Source: Ariolimax columbianus
Lineage: Eukaryota; Mollusca; Gastropoda; Stylommatophora; Arionidae
Reading direction: 5' to 3'
Assembly: GCA_036924085.1 (NCBI GenBank)
Contig: JAVGWX010000007.1
Coordinates: 74,477,948 to 74,541,947 of the forward strand
DNA length: 64,000 nt
The notes beneath the pieces are model-generated. The model made no database searches. It was not told the DNA's origin and saw nothing but the letters and a program-made list of their open reading frames with translations. Below, in pieces: positions 1 through 10,540 of this stretch; the first letter of the stretch is position 1; the number at the start of each line of letters is the position of its first letter. The translations under genes were made by a program, and so were the position numbers.

Positions 1-440
1 CCTTTTTTACGCTTACCACACACCCCTATTCTGTGGTTCGTTTTCCATTTCAATCGTTTGTTTTCTTTGTGCACATTTTAATTACTAGCATGTACTTGTT
101 TCTGCGCACGTGGTTAAGAGCATTTACCCTCGCACCCAAACGCTGACGCATCAGATTTTATCTCCATCCCTTCCCCTCCACTATTTCACTAAAGTGCATG
201 CTTATATTCTAGTTTGATTTTACCCCTTTTATCTGACCAAATCGTGGCTACAAACCATTAATCTGCCCGTCTCATGTGCGACATTCCGAAACGTTAAGTT
301 TAACACAAAGTATACTTGCTGGATAGACGGCTCGTGCTGCCATCTTCCGGTTCACGGCACGTAGCGACAACATTGATTGAAAAGCCGTTATGTCTGTCCA
401 TGCTGGCTGTTGGCGTTGTCTATTCCAAACCTGTAGACCT
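1..440. other. No gene or repeat recognised
   Basis: Unique-looking AT-leaning sequence. The longest open frame is about 60 codons from 316 and resembles nothing I know. No tRNA-like box or tandem repeat is visible. Confidence 0.5.
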
Positions 441-975
441 GAACGAGTTAAGGAAGTGGTGGTATTGTGAAAAAGTTAAGGAAGGGGTGATATTGTGAAC
501 GAGTTAAGGAAGGGGTGGTATTATGAAAAAGTTCAGGAAGGGGTGATATTGTGAACGAGTTAAGGAAGTGGTGATATTGTGAACGAGTTAAGGAAGGGGT
601 GATATTGGGAACGAGTTAAGGAAGTGGTGATATTGTGAACGAGTTAAGGAAGGGGTGATATTGTGAACGAGTTAAGGAAGTGGTGATATTGTAAACGAGT
701 TAAGGAAGGGGTGATATTGTGAACAAGTTAAGGAAGTGGTGATATTGTGAGCGAGTTAAGGAAGTGGTGATATTGTGAACGAGTTAAGGAAGGGGTGATA
801 TTGTGAACGAGTTAAGGAAGTGGTGATATTGTAAACGAGTTAAGGAAGGGGTGATATTGTGAACAAGTTAAGGAAGTGGTGATATTGTGAGCGAGTTAAG
901 GAAGTGGTGGTATTGTGAGCGAGTTAAGGAAGTGGTGGTATTGTGAACGAGTTAAGGAAGGGATGTTATTGTGAA
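441..975. repeat. 28-bp minisatellite, about 19 copies
   Basis: Direct repeats of a 28-bp unit that begins GAACGAGTTAAGG and ends GATATTGT. Copies differ mainly at AAGTGG versus AAGGGG and at the first bases (GAACGAG, GTGAGCG, GAAAAAG). There are no spacers. Stop codons occur in the units, so it is not coding. Confidence 0.95.
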
Positions 976-1416
976 TATCTCGAGATGGAAGTGTGCCAAG
1001 CTATCTTGCCGTCCGGATACAGTCCTGTCCTAATTAGGAGATTTACAATTGATTTAAAGGAGCGTTGGTGAAAAAAAAGCAACATGTCTTTAACCATTTT
1101 CATATTGGTCCTTTAGGTAGGGTAATGTAACTAATGGTTAATGGACACCAATAACGACAAATAATTGTGTCTGCACCCGAGTCTTGCACAGAAATACAAG
1201 AATAGACCGACTGTATCCTTCAATGCTGTAAAATGCGTGTAAAGAGGTTGTGCATGATGGTAGTAACCTCATCATGTTAAAAAGAGCGTTACAGAAGTCA
1301 CCACTACAAGATTGCAGGTAAGTACTTTCATACAAACTCCCTGCAAGCTCGACAATTTACAAATAAATATTAAGAAGACATACTGTCATATTCGATAGAC
1401 ACAAAGCTGGCATGCT
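976..1416. other. No gene recognised
   Basis: No tandem structure, no tRNA-like boxes and no recognisable protein. Small open frames of about 65 codons on the minus strand look random. Confidence 0.45.
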
Positions 1417-1610
1417 TGTTGTTGTTGTTGTTTGCGAATGCCCACAATGAGAAGATTCACTATTTGTGCGTCATGAAAAGGACGATAAGTGGCAGGTTGC
1501 AGTAGCTTTTCTCACATCCCGAGCGTGCTGATGAAGGTGGACCGCGTCCCTCCAGGCGGATGTACTATGTTATGCTTCATCTGCCTGACACTCACTGGTG
1601 TAATTGTTAC
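1417..1610 (-). mobile_element. SINE-C, 3' part
   Basis: Read on the minus strand this ends CATTGTGGGCATT then a CAA-type microsatellite, which appears here as GTT repeats at 1417-1435. The block GTTGCAGTAGCTTTTCTCAC and the following AGCGTGCTGATGAAGG segment recur at about 5160, 19070, 41320 and 45630. The 5' half seen in the 41.3 kb copy is absent, as expected from 5' truncation or decay. It carries no protein. Confidence 0.85.
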
Positions 1611-1889
1611 ATGGTTGTACTTATATCTGCCAGCTAACACAAATACCTGTTTATCACTGCAGTATGGCAATTCTAAATATCGACATTATCTCACACCTGA
1701 CATATTTATCTGGTGGTAAGTCTTAGATAATAATCTAATCATAGCTGCTAGATTATCGTACGCAGCTTTTGGTGACAACATGCAAGTTATTAATAGCTTC
1801 TTTATAATTTACGTACAGACGTTCAAGAAAGCTAACAATAGTTGCTGGCGTGGAGTTAATCGCTAACGGATAGACGTGACTAAAAACGT
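1611..1889. other. No gene recognised
   Basis: AT-rich sequence without recognisable repeats or coding potential. Confidence 0.4.
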
Positions 1890-2295
1890 TATCTATCCAT
1901 CCGTCCGCTCGTCCGTCCGTCTGTCTGTCTTTCTTTCTGTCCTTCCTTCCGCTCGCCAGACCTCCCGTATACTCGCGTGCGTCTGTTTGTCCCCATCTGT
2001 CTGTCTTTCTGTCCGTCTGTCTGTCTCTGTGTGTGACTTTCTCCCCGTCTGTCCGTCTGTCTGTTTACCTCCCTGTCCGTCCGTTCGCTTGCCAACCCTC
2101 CCGTATCCGTCCGCCCGCCTACGCCCGTCTGTTCGTCCACATCTGTATGTCTGTTTGTCTGTAATATCCGCCAACCCACCCGCCCGTGTCTGTCTGTTCG
2201 TCCGCATATGTATGTCTATCTTCTGTCTGTCTGTAACATCCGCCAACTCGCCCGCCCACGTCTTACTGTACGACCGTCCGCCCGCCGGTCAGCCA
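1890..2295. repeat. Degenerate CTGT/CCGT tetranucleotide tract
   Basis: About 400 bp of imperfect CTGTCTGT and CCGTCCGT repeats interspersed with TTTCTTTC and short unique pieces. The low complexity keeps frames open on both strands (Ser/Val/Cys-rich on plus, Thr/Asp/Arg-rich on minus). These frames are composition artefacts. Confidence 0.9.
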
Positions 2296-2379
2296 GCCCA
2301 TGTGATCTATAAAACAGTCGGTATCCAGACACCAGCTTGTGTGCATTGCTGAAAGCGGAACATCATATCACTCTGGTGT

Positions 2380-3165
2380 TTGCAGGGCGGGTTGCAGTCC
2401 CAGCAAACAAGCAGGACTTTGTCCAGGCTGCAGTGGCTCTTCTCGCATCCCAAATAGTGCTGTATAGCCCGTACATGTGTCTTCTTGGTTGTATAGAGTG
2501 TACATGTGTCTTCCTGGCTGTATAGTGTGTACATGTGTCTTCCTAGCTGTGTAGCGTGTACATGTGTCTTCCTAGCTGTGTAGCGTGTACATGTGTCTTC
2601 TTGACTGCATATCGCGCAAATGGGTTTTCTTGGCTGTACAGCGTGCTATGGCTGTATAGTGTGTACATGTGTCTTCCTAGCTGTATAGTGTGTACATGTG
2701 TCTTCCTAGCTGTATAGTGTGTACATGTGTCTTCCTAGCTGTGTAGCGTGTACATGTGTCTTCCTAGCTGTGTAGCGTGTACATGTATCTTCTTGACTGC
2801 ATATCGCGCAAATGGATTTTCTTGGCTGTACAGCGTGCTATGGGCTATCCTGGCTGTTTATCGTGCTATGGGCTATCCTGGCTATACAGCGTGATATTGG
2901 TCTTCCTGCCCGGTAAGCGTGCTATGGGTCTTCCTGGTTTAAGAGCGTGCTGTGGGTCTTCTTGGCTATAGATCGTGTCTTCCTGACTGTAGAGCGTGTC
3001 TTCCTGGCTGTAGATCGTGTCTTCCTAGTTGAAGAGCATGTCTTCCTAGCTGTATAGCGTGCTTTGGGTGAATCAGTGTTGCTCCCACCTCGTTGACCAG
3101 GCTGCTGTAATACAGTTTGTTTCCATGAGCCCTGGGAGGATGTGCAGTTTTGGTCTTCGTATTTC
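2380..3165 (-). mobile_element. SINE-C remnant carrying an internal minisatellite
   Basis: The stretch 2425-2460 (CTGCAGTGGCTCTTCTCGCA and what follows) is a diverged copy of the SINE-C segment seen at 1479-1530. The stretch 3075-3165 (CCACCTCGTTGACCAGGCTG, then GTTTCCATGAG) matches the SINE-C segment that lies further 5' in the 5270-5350 copy. Between these two pieces the expected roughly 100 bp is replaced by about 600 bp of tandem repeats. I infer that the array grew inside a SINE-C. The CAA-type tail is not recognisable here. Confidence 0.6.
2458..3062. repeat. 29-bp minisatellite with diverged second half
   Basis: From 2458 to about 2800 the unit is 29 bp, containing GTGTACATGTGTCTTCCTAG and CTGTATAGT. 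From about 2800 to 3062 it drifts to looser units with GCGTGCTATGGG and TCTTCCTGGC. Those words resemble the SINE-C words GCGTGCTGATG and GTGCTATGCTTGGC, which supports an origin inside the flanking SINE-C. Confidence 0.85.
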
Positions 3166-3569
3166 ACGTGGCCGTCAGACTATTCTCTTAAACATTGTGG
3201 TCGGGAGTACATTTGGTTGATTGTTAACATGTGGCCTAATGGTAAAATAATGTCCCAAATGTTTGTAGGAGCGTTATGTGTGTGACAGGACCACTACCAC
3301 GCCAAGATCGTGTCGTAAGAGGCAACTAACAGTGCCTCGTCACCTCTCTAGTGTGGAAGACTTGCAGTTCATGACATCACGCATCTTGCTGAGTGGAATA
3401 ACCTTCTAGGTTTGTAAGATAGCCTATGAACATAATGCGTATATATGATACAGGGATGATAGATCGATTCTCTCTTTTTTGTTTGTTCTGCGGATATGAA
3501 GTAGATTGAGAAGATCGGGTTATTTCTAGGACTGAATGTCGCCACACCCTCGACATGTTGTTAATGATT
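3166..3569. other. No gene; one conserved SINE-like word
   Basis: Mostly unique sequence. At 3307-3333 the minus strand reads AGTTGCCTCTTACGACACG, close to a word (roughly GTCGCCTYTTACGAC) that recurs in invertebrate SINEs as I recall them and appears again near 39650 and 53600. That suggests an old SINE remnant with unclear borders. Confidence 0.35.
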
Positions 3570-4425
3570 CAAGTTCAGCACAATACGAGAGCAACAAAAA
3601 CAACAACCACAAACATAGAACAGCAAAAACAGCTGCTTAAAAACACAGAACAGTAACAAAAACACAGAACAGCAAAAACAACAATCAAAACACAGAAAAG
3701 AAAAACAATATTCCAAAACACAGACCAGCAAATACAACAACAAAAAAACAGAACAGTAAAAACATCAGCCAAAAACACAGAACAGTAAAAACAACAGCCT
3801 AAAAATACAGAACAGCAAAAACAACAGCATAAAAACACAGAACAGCAACAAAAAACATAGAACAGCAAAAACATCAGTCCAAAACACAGAACAGCAAAAA
3901 CAACAGCCTAAAACACAGAACAGCAAAAATAGCAGCCTAAAAACACAGAATAGTAACAAAAAACACAGAACAGCAAAAACAACAGCCAAAAACAGAAAAC
4001 AGCAACAAAAAACAAAGAACAGTAAAAACAACAACCAAAAACGAAGAAAAAAAAATATTCCAAAAACACAGACCAGCAAATAGAACAACAAAAAACATAG
4101 AACAGCAAAAACATCAGCCAAAAACACAGAACAGCAAAAACAACAGCCTAAAGCACAACAGAAAAACCAACAGCCAAAAATATGGAACAGCAAAAACAAC
4201 AGCCAAAAACACAGAACAACAAAAACAACAGCCTAAACAAAGAACAGCAAAAACAACAGCCGAAAAAATAGAACAGCAAAAACAACCACCAAAAACACAG
4301 AACAGAAAAACAACAGCCTACAAACACAGAACAGATAAAAAAACAACCACCAAAAACATAGAACAGCAGAAACAACAGCCGAAAACACAGAACATCAACC
4401 AGCAAATACAGCAACCACAAAATAA
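3570..4425. repeat. A-rich minisatellite, roughly 21-30-bp units
   Basis: Repeats of ACACAGAACAGCAAAAACA followed by ACAGCC and short A runs. Unit lengths vary by loss of an internal piece. Read on minus it gives Phe/Leu/Cys/Val-rich open frames up to 144 codons, which come from the repeat composition and are not credible proteins. Confidence 0.93.
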
Positions 4426-4439
4426 GACAATTTGTAAAA

Positions 4440-4725
4440 AAGAAAAAAAACTTTTGAAATGGTGTGACAATGCCATTAATGTGCAAATGTGTGGGGGTGG
4501 GGTAGGTGGGGGTCTTAAACTAGGTGGTGATGTAGATCGCAACTATTAAAATCATATGACAAAATCCCTAATGCTGAAATTTTGCGCAATAAACACAAAA
4601 AACTATTCACATGGTTTGATAAAATCGGTATTGTGGAATTGCTGATAAAAAAAAATCACGCGATTGAAATGCTATAACACAATCTCTAATGTGGAATTGT
4701 TGGCTTTAAATGTTATGGTACGATA
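4440..4725. repeat. Diffuse repeat, units about 60-75 bp
   Basis: Degenerate units with the words TTGAAATGGT, ATGATAAAATC, CTAATG and GGAATTGTTGG recur at 4455, 4545, 4605, 4670 and 4710. They continue at 4981-5075 on the far side of the SINE-A insertion, with a stray unit at 6612-6650. The pattern is an old decayed array. Confidence 0.6.
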
Positions 4726-4968
4726 AATTTTTGTTGTTGTTTTGCTATCGCCTTATTTCTCTATTCCCCAAGTGTGCGTTGCACTATGTTTTATTGTGCG
4801 CCTGTCGAGCCAGTGATTTCGACTTGCATGTTATGTAAGGGTCTGCTTCGTCCTGCATTGTCTCATCCATGCTTCCCCGGGGTAACACCCTGTGCTGTGA
4901 TGGGGAGTGAACCCAGCACCATCGTATTGTGAGCCGTGTCACTTAACCACTACCCCACGCCTTTGCTG
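4726..4968 (-). mobile_element. SINE-A, tRNA-headed
   Basis: On the minus strand the tRNA-like head has an A-box-like TAGTGGTTAAGTGACACGGC and a degenerate B box GGGTTCACTCCCC. The shared core follows (words CGAAATCACTGG and CGACAGGCGCA), then the tail at 4726-4745. Flanking TATGGTACGATA (4714-4725) and TATGGTATGATA (4969-4980) look like a target duplication with one mismatch. The target is itself a repeat containing this word, which weakens that reading. Confidence 0.85.
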
Positions 4969-4980
4969 TATGGTATGATA

Positions 4981-5083
4981 TGATCAGCAATGTGTCATTG
5001 TTGGAGATAAACAAACTGTTGAAATGGTATGATAAAATCATTAATTTTGAATTGTTCAAGAACAATCCAAAAGAGTAATGTAT
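4981..5083. repeat. Continuation of the diffuse 60-75-bp repeat
   Basis: Contains GAAATGGTATGATAAAATC and AATTTTGAATTGTTC, matching units at 4450-4725. The last bases TAATGTAT (5076-5083) form the left target duplication of the SINE-C insertion. Confidence 0.6.
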
Positions 5084-5809
5084 TTGGTTGTTGTTGAATG
5101 GCCACAGCGAGTGTGATCACGATTTTGTGCGTCCTGAAAAAAGGGTGTGAAGTGGCGGGTTACAGTAGTTTTTCTCACATCCCGTGCGTGTCGATGAAGG
5201 TGAACGGAGGTTTTCCAGGCGGTTGTGATATGCTTGGCTTTTCTGCGTGACGATCACTACTACGTGGATCACTTAGATTCCCCACCTCGTTCGCCAGGCT
5301 GTCGTGAAAATAGCTCGTTTCCAGGGAGACCTGCGTGGAAGTGAAGTGGGGGTCTTAGCCAGTATATTTGATCTTCTTTTTCTTCTTCTTCGTCTTCTTC
5401 GTTCGTTCTCAATCTCCCACTACCAAACCATGAAAGGGCTTAAGTAGCAGAATGTAGTCCAGAGAATGGAATGCGTTGTGTTGTAGTTTACAGCTTGGCT
5501 GCGATATTTGCACCTTTCGGTCCAACACATCCGACTTCAGCAAGCATTTTTTTAGTACCGGGTTAGCATTCCCTCTTCGATCCCTTCTCCTTAGCCAGTC
5601 TGCCCTGCTGCAGCCTGTTATCCAGGATCACCACGTGGAGGTGTAGAAGAGTCTTGGCAGCTATGGTTCGCTGGCCCTGACGCTAGCAGTCAGCTGCTAT
5701 GGATCGCTGACCACTGCAGCATCTTGATCCCATATATGTGATCTGACCCTGACTAACATGTCCGATCAGTATGTTTTGCCTGACATTAGTCGTTAGTCTC
5801 CTCTTCCCT
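5084..5809 (-). mobile_element. SINE-C, near complete, interrupted by SINE-B
   Basis: On minus, the 5' end lies at about 5809 (GAGGAGACTAACGACTAATG), followed by GGCAAAACATACTGATCGG. The SINE-B insertion comes next, then the body, and finally the tail at 5084-5100. TAATGTAT at 5076-5083 and 5810-5817 is the target duplication. Removing the insert leaves about 355 bp, which fits the roughly 345-bp copy at 41252-41597. Confidence 0.85.
5375..5732 (-). mobile_element. SINE-B, full length, nested in SINE-C
   Basis: On minus it begins GGGATCAAGATGCTGCAGTG, has the middle block CTGGATAACAGGCTGCAGCA, the core GAAGTCGGATGTGTTGGACC, then the CATTCCATTCTCTGGACTAC block and a GAA-type tail. TATATTTGATCT (5363-5374) and TATATGTGATCT (5733-5744) flank it as a 12-bp target duplication with one mismatch. 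I see no clear A and B boxes in its head and no open frame. Confidence 0.88.
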
Positions 5810-5814
5810 TAATG

Positions 5815-6330
5815 TATGCTATGATCAATCAACCAATCAAAGCCCGCCGCAGCGTACACGGTCCTGGGTTGCTCGTTATGCTCTCTACAGGTTTCATTAA
5901 TTTTAGCTCCTTTTCACATTCTCTTCTACAAGTGTTTTTGGGTCTATATCTCTCTCGTTTCCCCTGAGGACTCCACGTAAGAGCCTGTCTGGTTATGTTA
6001 GACTGTGACTTCCGCAGCGCATGTCTTATCAAGCCCCATTTACTTCGCTTAATTTGTTGTTCCAATGGCTGTTGTTTGCTCCTTTCATTCCTCACCATGT
6101 CCTGACACTTAATGCCCATTATCCTTCCTAGGCATCTGTTAACGATGGACTGGAGTCTGTTGTATGACCTTGGTCGTTCTCCATGTCTCCGCTTCACTAC
6201 AGCAACTCTCCCTCAAGTCCGTTACCTCGAAATGATGGCGAGGGAGCTTGTATGTCTCAATGATCACAGGAGCTAAGCCAACGAAAGTGAAAGCTTCCAG
6301 AAGGGTCACCCAAGTTGGATAGGTCATGGG
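5815..6330 (-). mobile_element. LINE remnant, C-terminal part of reverse transcriptase
   Basis: Minus-strand frames carry the C-terminal region typical of RTE-like non-LTR reverse transcriptases: ETWRTTK, then LQSIVNRCLGRIMGIK, QQIKRSKWGLIRHALRK and GKRERYRPKNTCRRECEKEL. These match the widespread WGWIGHTLRK/GRPKNTWRRE type of element as I know it. Frames shift near 6190 and the catalytic FADD region is absent. The 3' end approaches the SINE-C target duplication and has a GATTGATTG-like tail (5822-5842). Confidence 0.8.
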
Positions 6331-6374
6331 GGAGAGAATAGACTAAATACTCACCTAGAGTATATTAGGTTAGA

Positions 6375-6625
6375 TTAGGGCCGACCACCCAAATCTATTT
6401 TTTTAAGTCGGTTACGAAAACATTGAAAATAAAGCAAACGTCCTTGGAAAAGGAAGGGCCTTCGTAAACGAGAAGAATGACGCAGTGGAGTGAAAGTCGC
6501 AAGGAAGCTCCACGGCTGACTGTCCGTCTGAATACCAAGAACAAAACAAAATATAGCGACATGGAATGTTAGAACAATGTACCAGACAGGTAAAACAGCC
6601 CAGATAGCTAAAGAGATGGTATGAT
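6375..6625 (+). mobile_element. LINE remnant, 5' end of endonuclease
   Basis: At 6550-6618 the plus strand translates to IATWNVRTMYQTGKTAQ followed by IAKEM. This is the characteristic N-terminus of RTE-like apurinic endonucleases (WNVRTMYQ). The preceding 170 bp may be its 5' leader. The similarity stops at about 6620, where a unit of the diffuse repeat begins, so only the first 25 or so codons survive. Confidence 0.75.
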
Positions 6626-7067
6626 CACTAATGTAGAATTATTGGAGAAAACAGGAAACAACAACAAAGGGACGTCAGATTGGAAATGAAACATATTTAG
6701 GAAGCCAGCTGATGACTTTATGGAGGAGACCTCTCAAGAATAGTGTAGAACCGGAGTGAACCGGAACAGGTGGCCCAAGTCATGACGATCAGCTTGATTA
6801 TATGGAAGACCCTTGCTCCACAGGGGGCTGAAAGATTTGATTGACATGTCAAAGTTACACTCAGAGGTCAGCCCACCACGGTGCCAAATGTCATTGCCTA
6901 GTATACGTATTTAAAAGAAAATAAGAAAAACAATGGGAGATTGCAGGGAGTGTGTAAAGCTGTAGAAAATGGAAGGAAAACAAACGGTTTTTGTTGTTTA
7001 AATAGCCAACCTGGCAGATCAAAGAAGTGAACGATTAAATCCAAGCAAGGGAGGGACGAGGACAGAG
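6626..7067. other. No gene recognised
   Basis: Holds one stray diffuse-repeat unit (6612-6650) and otherwise unique sequence. No credible open frame. Confidence 0.4.
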
Positions 7068-7073
7068 TGATAG

Positions 7074-7140
<67 letters not shown>

Positions 7141-7143
7141 GAG
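7068..7143. repeat. GA/CT microsatellite
   Basis: About 70 bp of nearly perfect GA dinucleotides after two GATA units. It produces Glu/Arg-rich or Leu/Ser-rich frames on the two strands that should be ignored. Confidence 0.97.
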
Positions 7144-7994
7144 CTTGTTGACCTTGGCCGTGCTGGAATGCCAGTTGTCTTCTGCATCTGCATCCGGTTT
7201 GTCCGACGTTTGCACTATGCATGTTCATTGTTCTGAGCAATTTGGCAGATACCTCCTCGACAATTTCACCGGTGTTGGATGTCCTGGTCCTGACCTTCCC
7301 TATTGTGTTTCCTTGGCTAGTTCCGGCATTAAAATCCCATCTGTCCATCTCAATTTACCCGACCCGGCTAGCAGATTCCTAGCGAACTGTTTCCGCTGTC
7401 AAGGCTTTACAATTCTTCACCATCGCAGTGCATCTTGGCTAATAAATCATACATTCGGAATGTTAGTGTTAAACATAATACACGTAAGGCATTGCAGTCA
7501 AACTGGATAAGAATATTGAATTAAAGAAATCTAAATAAAACAAGTTAATATAGTTTTACTGTAGAAGTACCAAATGTATGTTTTTTGTTTTTACTTAAAA
7601 ACCGCATTTTAACCCTTTTTCATGTTGATGTTTTTCTTACATCTTTATAAAGGTAATTTGTTTGCTATGTCTTTGATGTCAGTGGTTGGCTGAATAAAAA
7701 GTTAAGTGTTTTCTTTGTTGTTGCTGGTCTTGTTTTGTTTTGTTTTTTTTGTTGCTTGCTTATCTTTTGTTGGTGAAGATTGCTTGGTTTCTGCTATAGT
7801 TGTTTTCATTGTTTTGTTAGTTGAATTAGTTTGAGCATAGGTTTGCAGTAGTCACTGATGTTGGATGGGACGCGTGTTAATGTGATTGGTTGAAAACGTT
7901 ACAAAGCTGTTCGTTAATTCTCGGAGTAAGAAAAATAGAGGAAGACCAAAACTCTCTAGTGGAGGATACTTGAGACAAACATAAAGGGTATGGT
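7144..7994. other. No gene recognised
   Basis: Frames up to 147 codons that cross 7144 are extensions of the GA tract and resemble no protein I know. From 7560 to 7850 the sequence is T-rich with TTGTT runs. No tRNA-like boxes. Confidence 0.45.
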
Positions 7995-8195
7995 CAGACA
8001 TGGGAAGAGCTGATTGGCTCAGGGCAGAAGGATATGTGACAGCTGGAGCGAATGGCTCAAGACAGGAGGACATCGGGGTCATTGAGACGAATGGTGCAGG
8101 ACAAAAGGACATGTTGAGAACTGATGCAATTGGCTACCGAGGAGGACATGGAGATCATTGGAACAATTGGCTCAAAACAGGAGGACACAGATTGC
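7995..8195. repeat. Degenerate repeat of about 49 bp, four copies
   Basis: Recurring words are GATTGGCTCAGG/GAATGGCTCAAG/GAATGGTGCAGG, then ACAGGAGGACAT or ACAAAAGGACAT. The spacing is close to 49 bp. The array runs directly into the 3' half of a SINE-A. Confidence 0.7.
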
Positions 8196-8313
8196 ATAAA
8201 ATGCATGCCGAAGTCGGATGCACCGTGCCGACAGGGGCAATAATACAAACTTTGTGCAACTCACACGGCCTTGGAGAATTGAGAAATAAGGCGGACACCC
8301 CCCCCCCCCCCCA
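8190..8313 (+). mobile_element. SINE-A, 3' half only
   Basis: Begins at GCATAAAATGCATGCCGAAG, carries the core GTCGGATGCACC and CGACAGGGGCAA, then GTGCAACTCACACGGCCTTG and ATAAGGCGGACA. The tail is a run of 15 C (8298-8312) where other copies have A-rich tails. The tRNA-like head is missing. Confidence 0.85.
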
Positions 8314-9324
8314 TTAACTATTCACAACTTGTCAGTTTCCCTGTTGAACACATGTCTACAACAGTCACACGTCAATTCCTCCTGTTCTGGGCCATCCGTT
8401 ACAGATCTGTCCACTTCATCCCTATTTCCTTTATGTTTCGAGCTATCTTCTCCAAATTTATTTTGGTCTACCACTACTTCTCTTGCTCTTGGGTATTCCA
8501 GAACAGAGACTGTTTTGTAATGATATCAACTGGTTTCCTTAATGTGTGACTTGTGCATAGTTGTTGAAGTTTGTCCGGCCTAAAATGTCTGCATGATGAC
8601 GTGTTCAGCCTTATGCCAAACCTTCCTAAATCGTGGCTTACGATGTGCTGGGCAAGTTAGAAATGTTAATATTCTTTACCTCCCTTTTCAGGACAAGTTG
8701 GGCTGTAAGTATAAACTTTTATTGCCCATTTCTGTTCATAAATTGATATCCAGGAAATTAAATGTTAAAGAAAACAGTATATGTGACCCATTCCAACTGT
8801 CTTGTAGGATAAACTGTAAGAAAGCATGAGAGGTTAAAGACAGGTTGCACATTTTGGAAGGCAATAGATGTGCTTAAGGGCAATCGACGAAGATGAAGTA
8901 AAAAACTGCTAATTAAAATTAAAAAAATAGACGAAGCTGATGCAGTGCTGTGGGTTAAAATAAACTCCGTGCGCATTTCCAGAAACACCTTAATGACATC
9001 TTCTAGAATTCTAGTTCCGCTGTCAACCACCACTTGAGCAGTCCTGGTCACTGGTGTAAATGCGTTGTTAGAGTCACGTGCATCGTATTTCTGCTCCTCG
9101 GATGATCTGCATAGATTCTAGCTACTAGGGAACAGATTCATCTCTTTTTCATGGACTGTATTCAACCGCACAGATCAGCGTTTTCCATAACTATGCTTTA
9201 TCTTCTCTGACCTTTCCTTCCTCCCGTTGCCTTTCTTCTCCCTGTCTTCGTGTTCATGTGTTTTATGTACACGAACACAATCCGGTACTTCCCTGTTTGA
9301 CCTCTACCAGTTTATCCCAACTCT
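8314..9324. other. No gene recognised
   Basis: About 1 kb of unique-looking sequence. Open frames of 60-100 codons on both strands resemble nothing known to me. I see no repeats. Confidence 0.45.
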
Positions 9325-10540
9325 TAATTTAAGCACTTCATTTATTTACCTTGACAACCTTTTCACTTCTAGCACTTCGTATATTATTTACCTTGACAGC
9401 CTTTTCACTTCTAGCACCTTGTATATTTACCATGACAGCATTTTCATCTCTAGCACTTCGTATATTTACCCTGACAGCCTTTTCACTTCTAGCAATTCGT
9501 ATATTTACCTTTACAGCATTTTCACTTCTACCACTTCATATATTTACCCTGGCAGCTTTTTCACTTCTAGCACTTCGTATATTTACTTTGACAGCCTTTT
9601 CACTTCTAGCAATTCGTATATTTACCTTTGTAGCCTTTTCACTTATATCACTTCGCAGATTTACCCCTGACAACCTTTTCACTTCTACCACTTCGTATAT
9701 TTACCCTGGCAGCTTTTTCACTTCTAGCACTTCGCATGATTACCCTGACAACCTTTTCACTTCTAGTACTTCGTATATTTACCTTCACAGCCGTTTCACT
9801 TCTAGCACTTCGTTTATTTACCTTCACAGCCTTTTCACTTCTAGCACTTCGTATATTTACTCTGACAGCCTTTTCACTTCTAGCACTTCGTATATTTACT
9901 CTGACAGCCTTTTCACTTCTAGCACTTCGTATATTTACTTTGACAGCCTTTTCACTTCTAGCATTTCGTATATTTACCTTCACAGCCTTTTCACTTCTAG
10001 CACTTCGTATATTTACCTTCACAGCCTTTTCACTTCAAGCACTTCGTATATTTACCTTCATATCCTTTTCACTTCTAACACTTCATATATTTACCTTCAC
10101 AGCCTTTTCACTTCAAGCACTTCGTATATTTACCTTCATATCCTTTTCACTTCTAGCACTTCGTATATTTACCTTCACATCCTTTTCACTTCTAGCACTT
10201 CGTATATTTACGCTGACAGCCTTTTCACTTCTAGCACTTCGTATATTTACTTTGACAGCCTTTTCACTTCTAGCAATTCGTATATTTACCTTTACAGCCT
10301 TTTCACTTCTACCACTTCGTATATTTACCCTGGCAGCTTTCTCGCTTCTAGCACTTCGTATATTTACTTTCACAGCCTTTTCACTTCTAGCAATTCGTAT
10401 ATTTACCTTTACAATCTTTTCACTTCTACCACTTCGTATATTTACCCTGGCAGCTATTTCACTTCTAGCACTTCGCATATTTACCCTGACAACCTTTTCA
10501 CTTCCAGTACTTCATATATTTCCCTGACAGTTTTTCCACT
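9325..10540. repeat. 39-bp minisatellite, about 31 copies
   Basis: Unit contains CCTTTTCACTTCTAGCACTT and CGTATATTTACC, ending TTCACAG or variants. Because 39 is a multiple of three, a 408-codon plus frame, further plus frames and minus frames stay open through it (repeats such as LFTSSTSYIYLHS). Start and stop lie outside the repeat at arbitrary places, so I treat it as non-coding. Confidence 0.96.

Noticed and set aside
28..1000. Telomeric or rDNA sequence
   Set aside because: No TTAGGG-type arrays or ribosomal RNA words were seen here or elsewhere in the window.
3561..4486. Phe/Leu/Cys-rich minus frames resembling membrane proteins
   Set aside because: Reverse complement of an A-rich minisatellite. 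The hydrophobicity comes from TTT and TGT codons.
7067..7510. 147-codon frame beginning with Glu/Arg repeats
   Set aside because: The start lies in a GA microsatellite and the rest is unrecognised. It is most likely chance.
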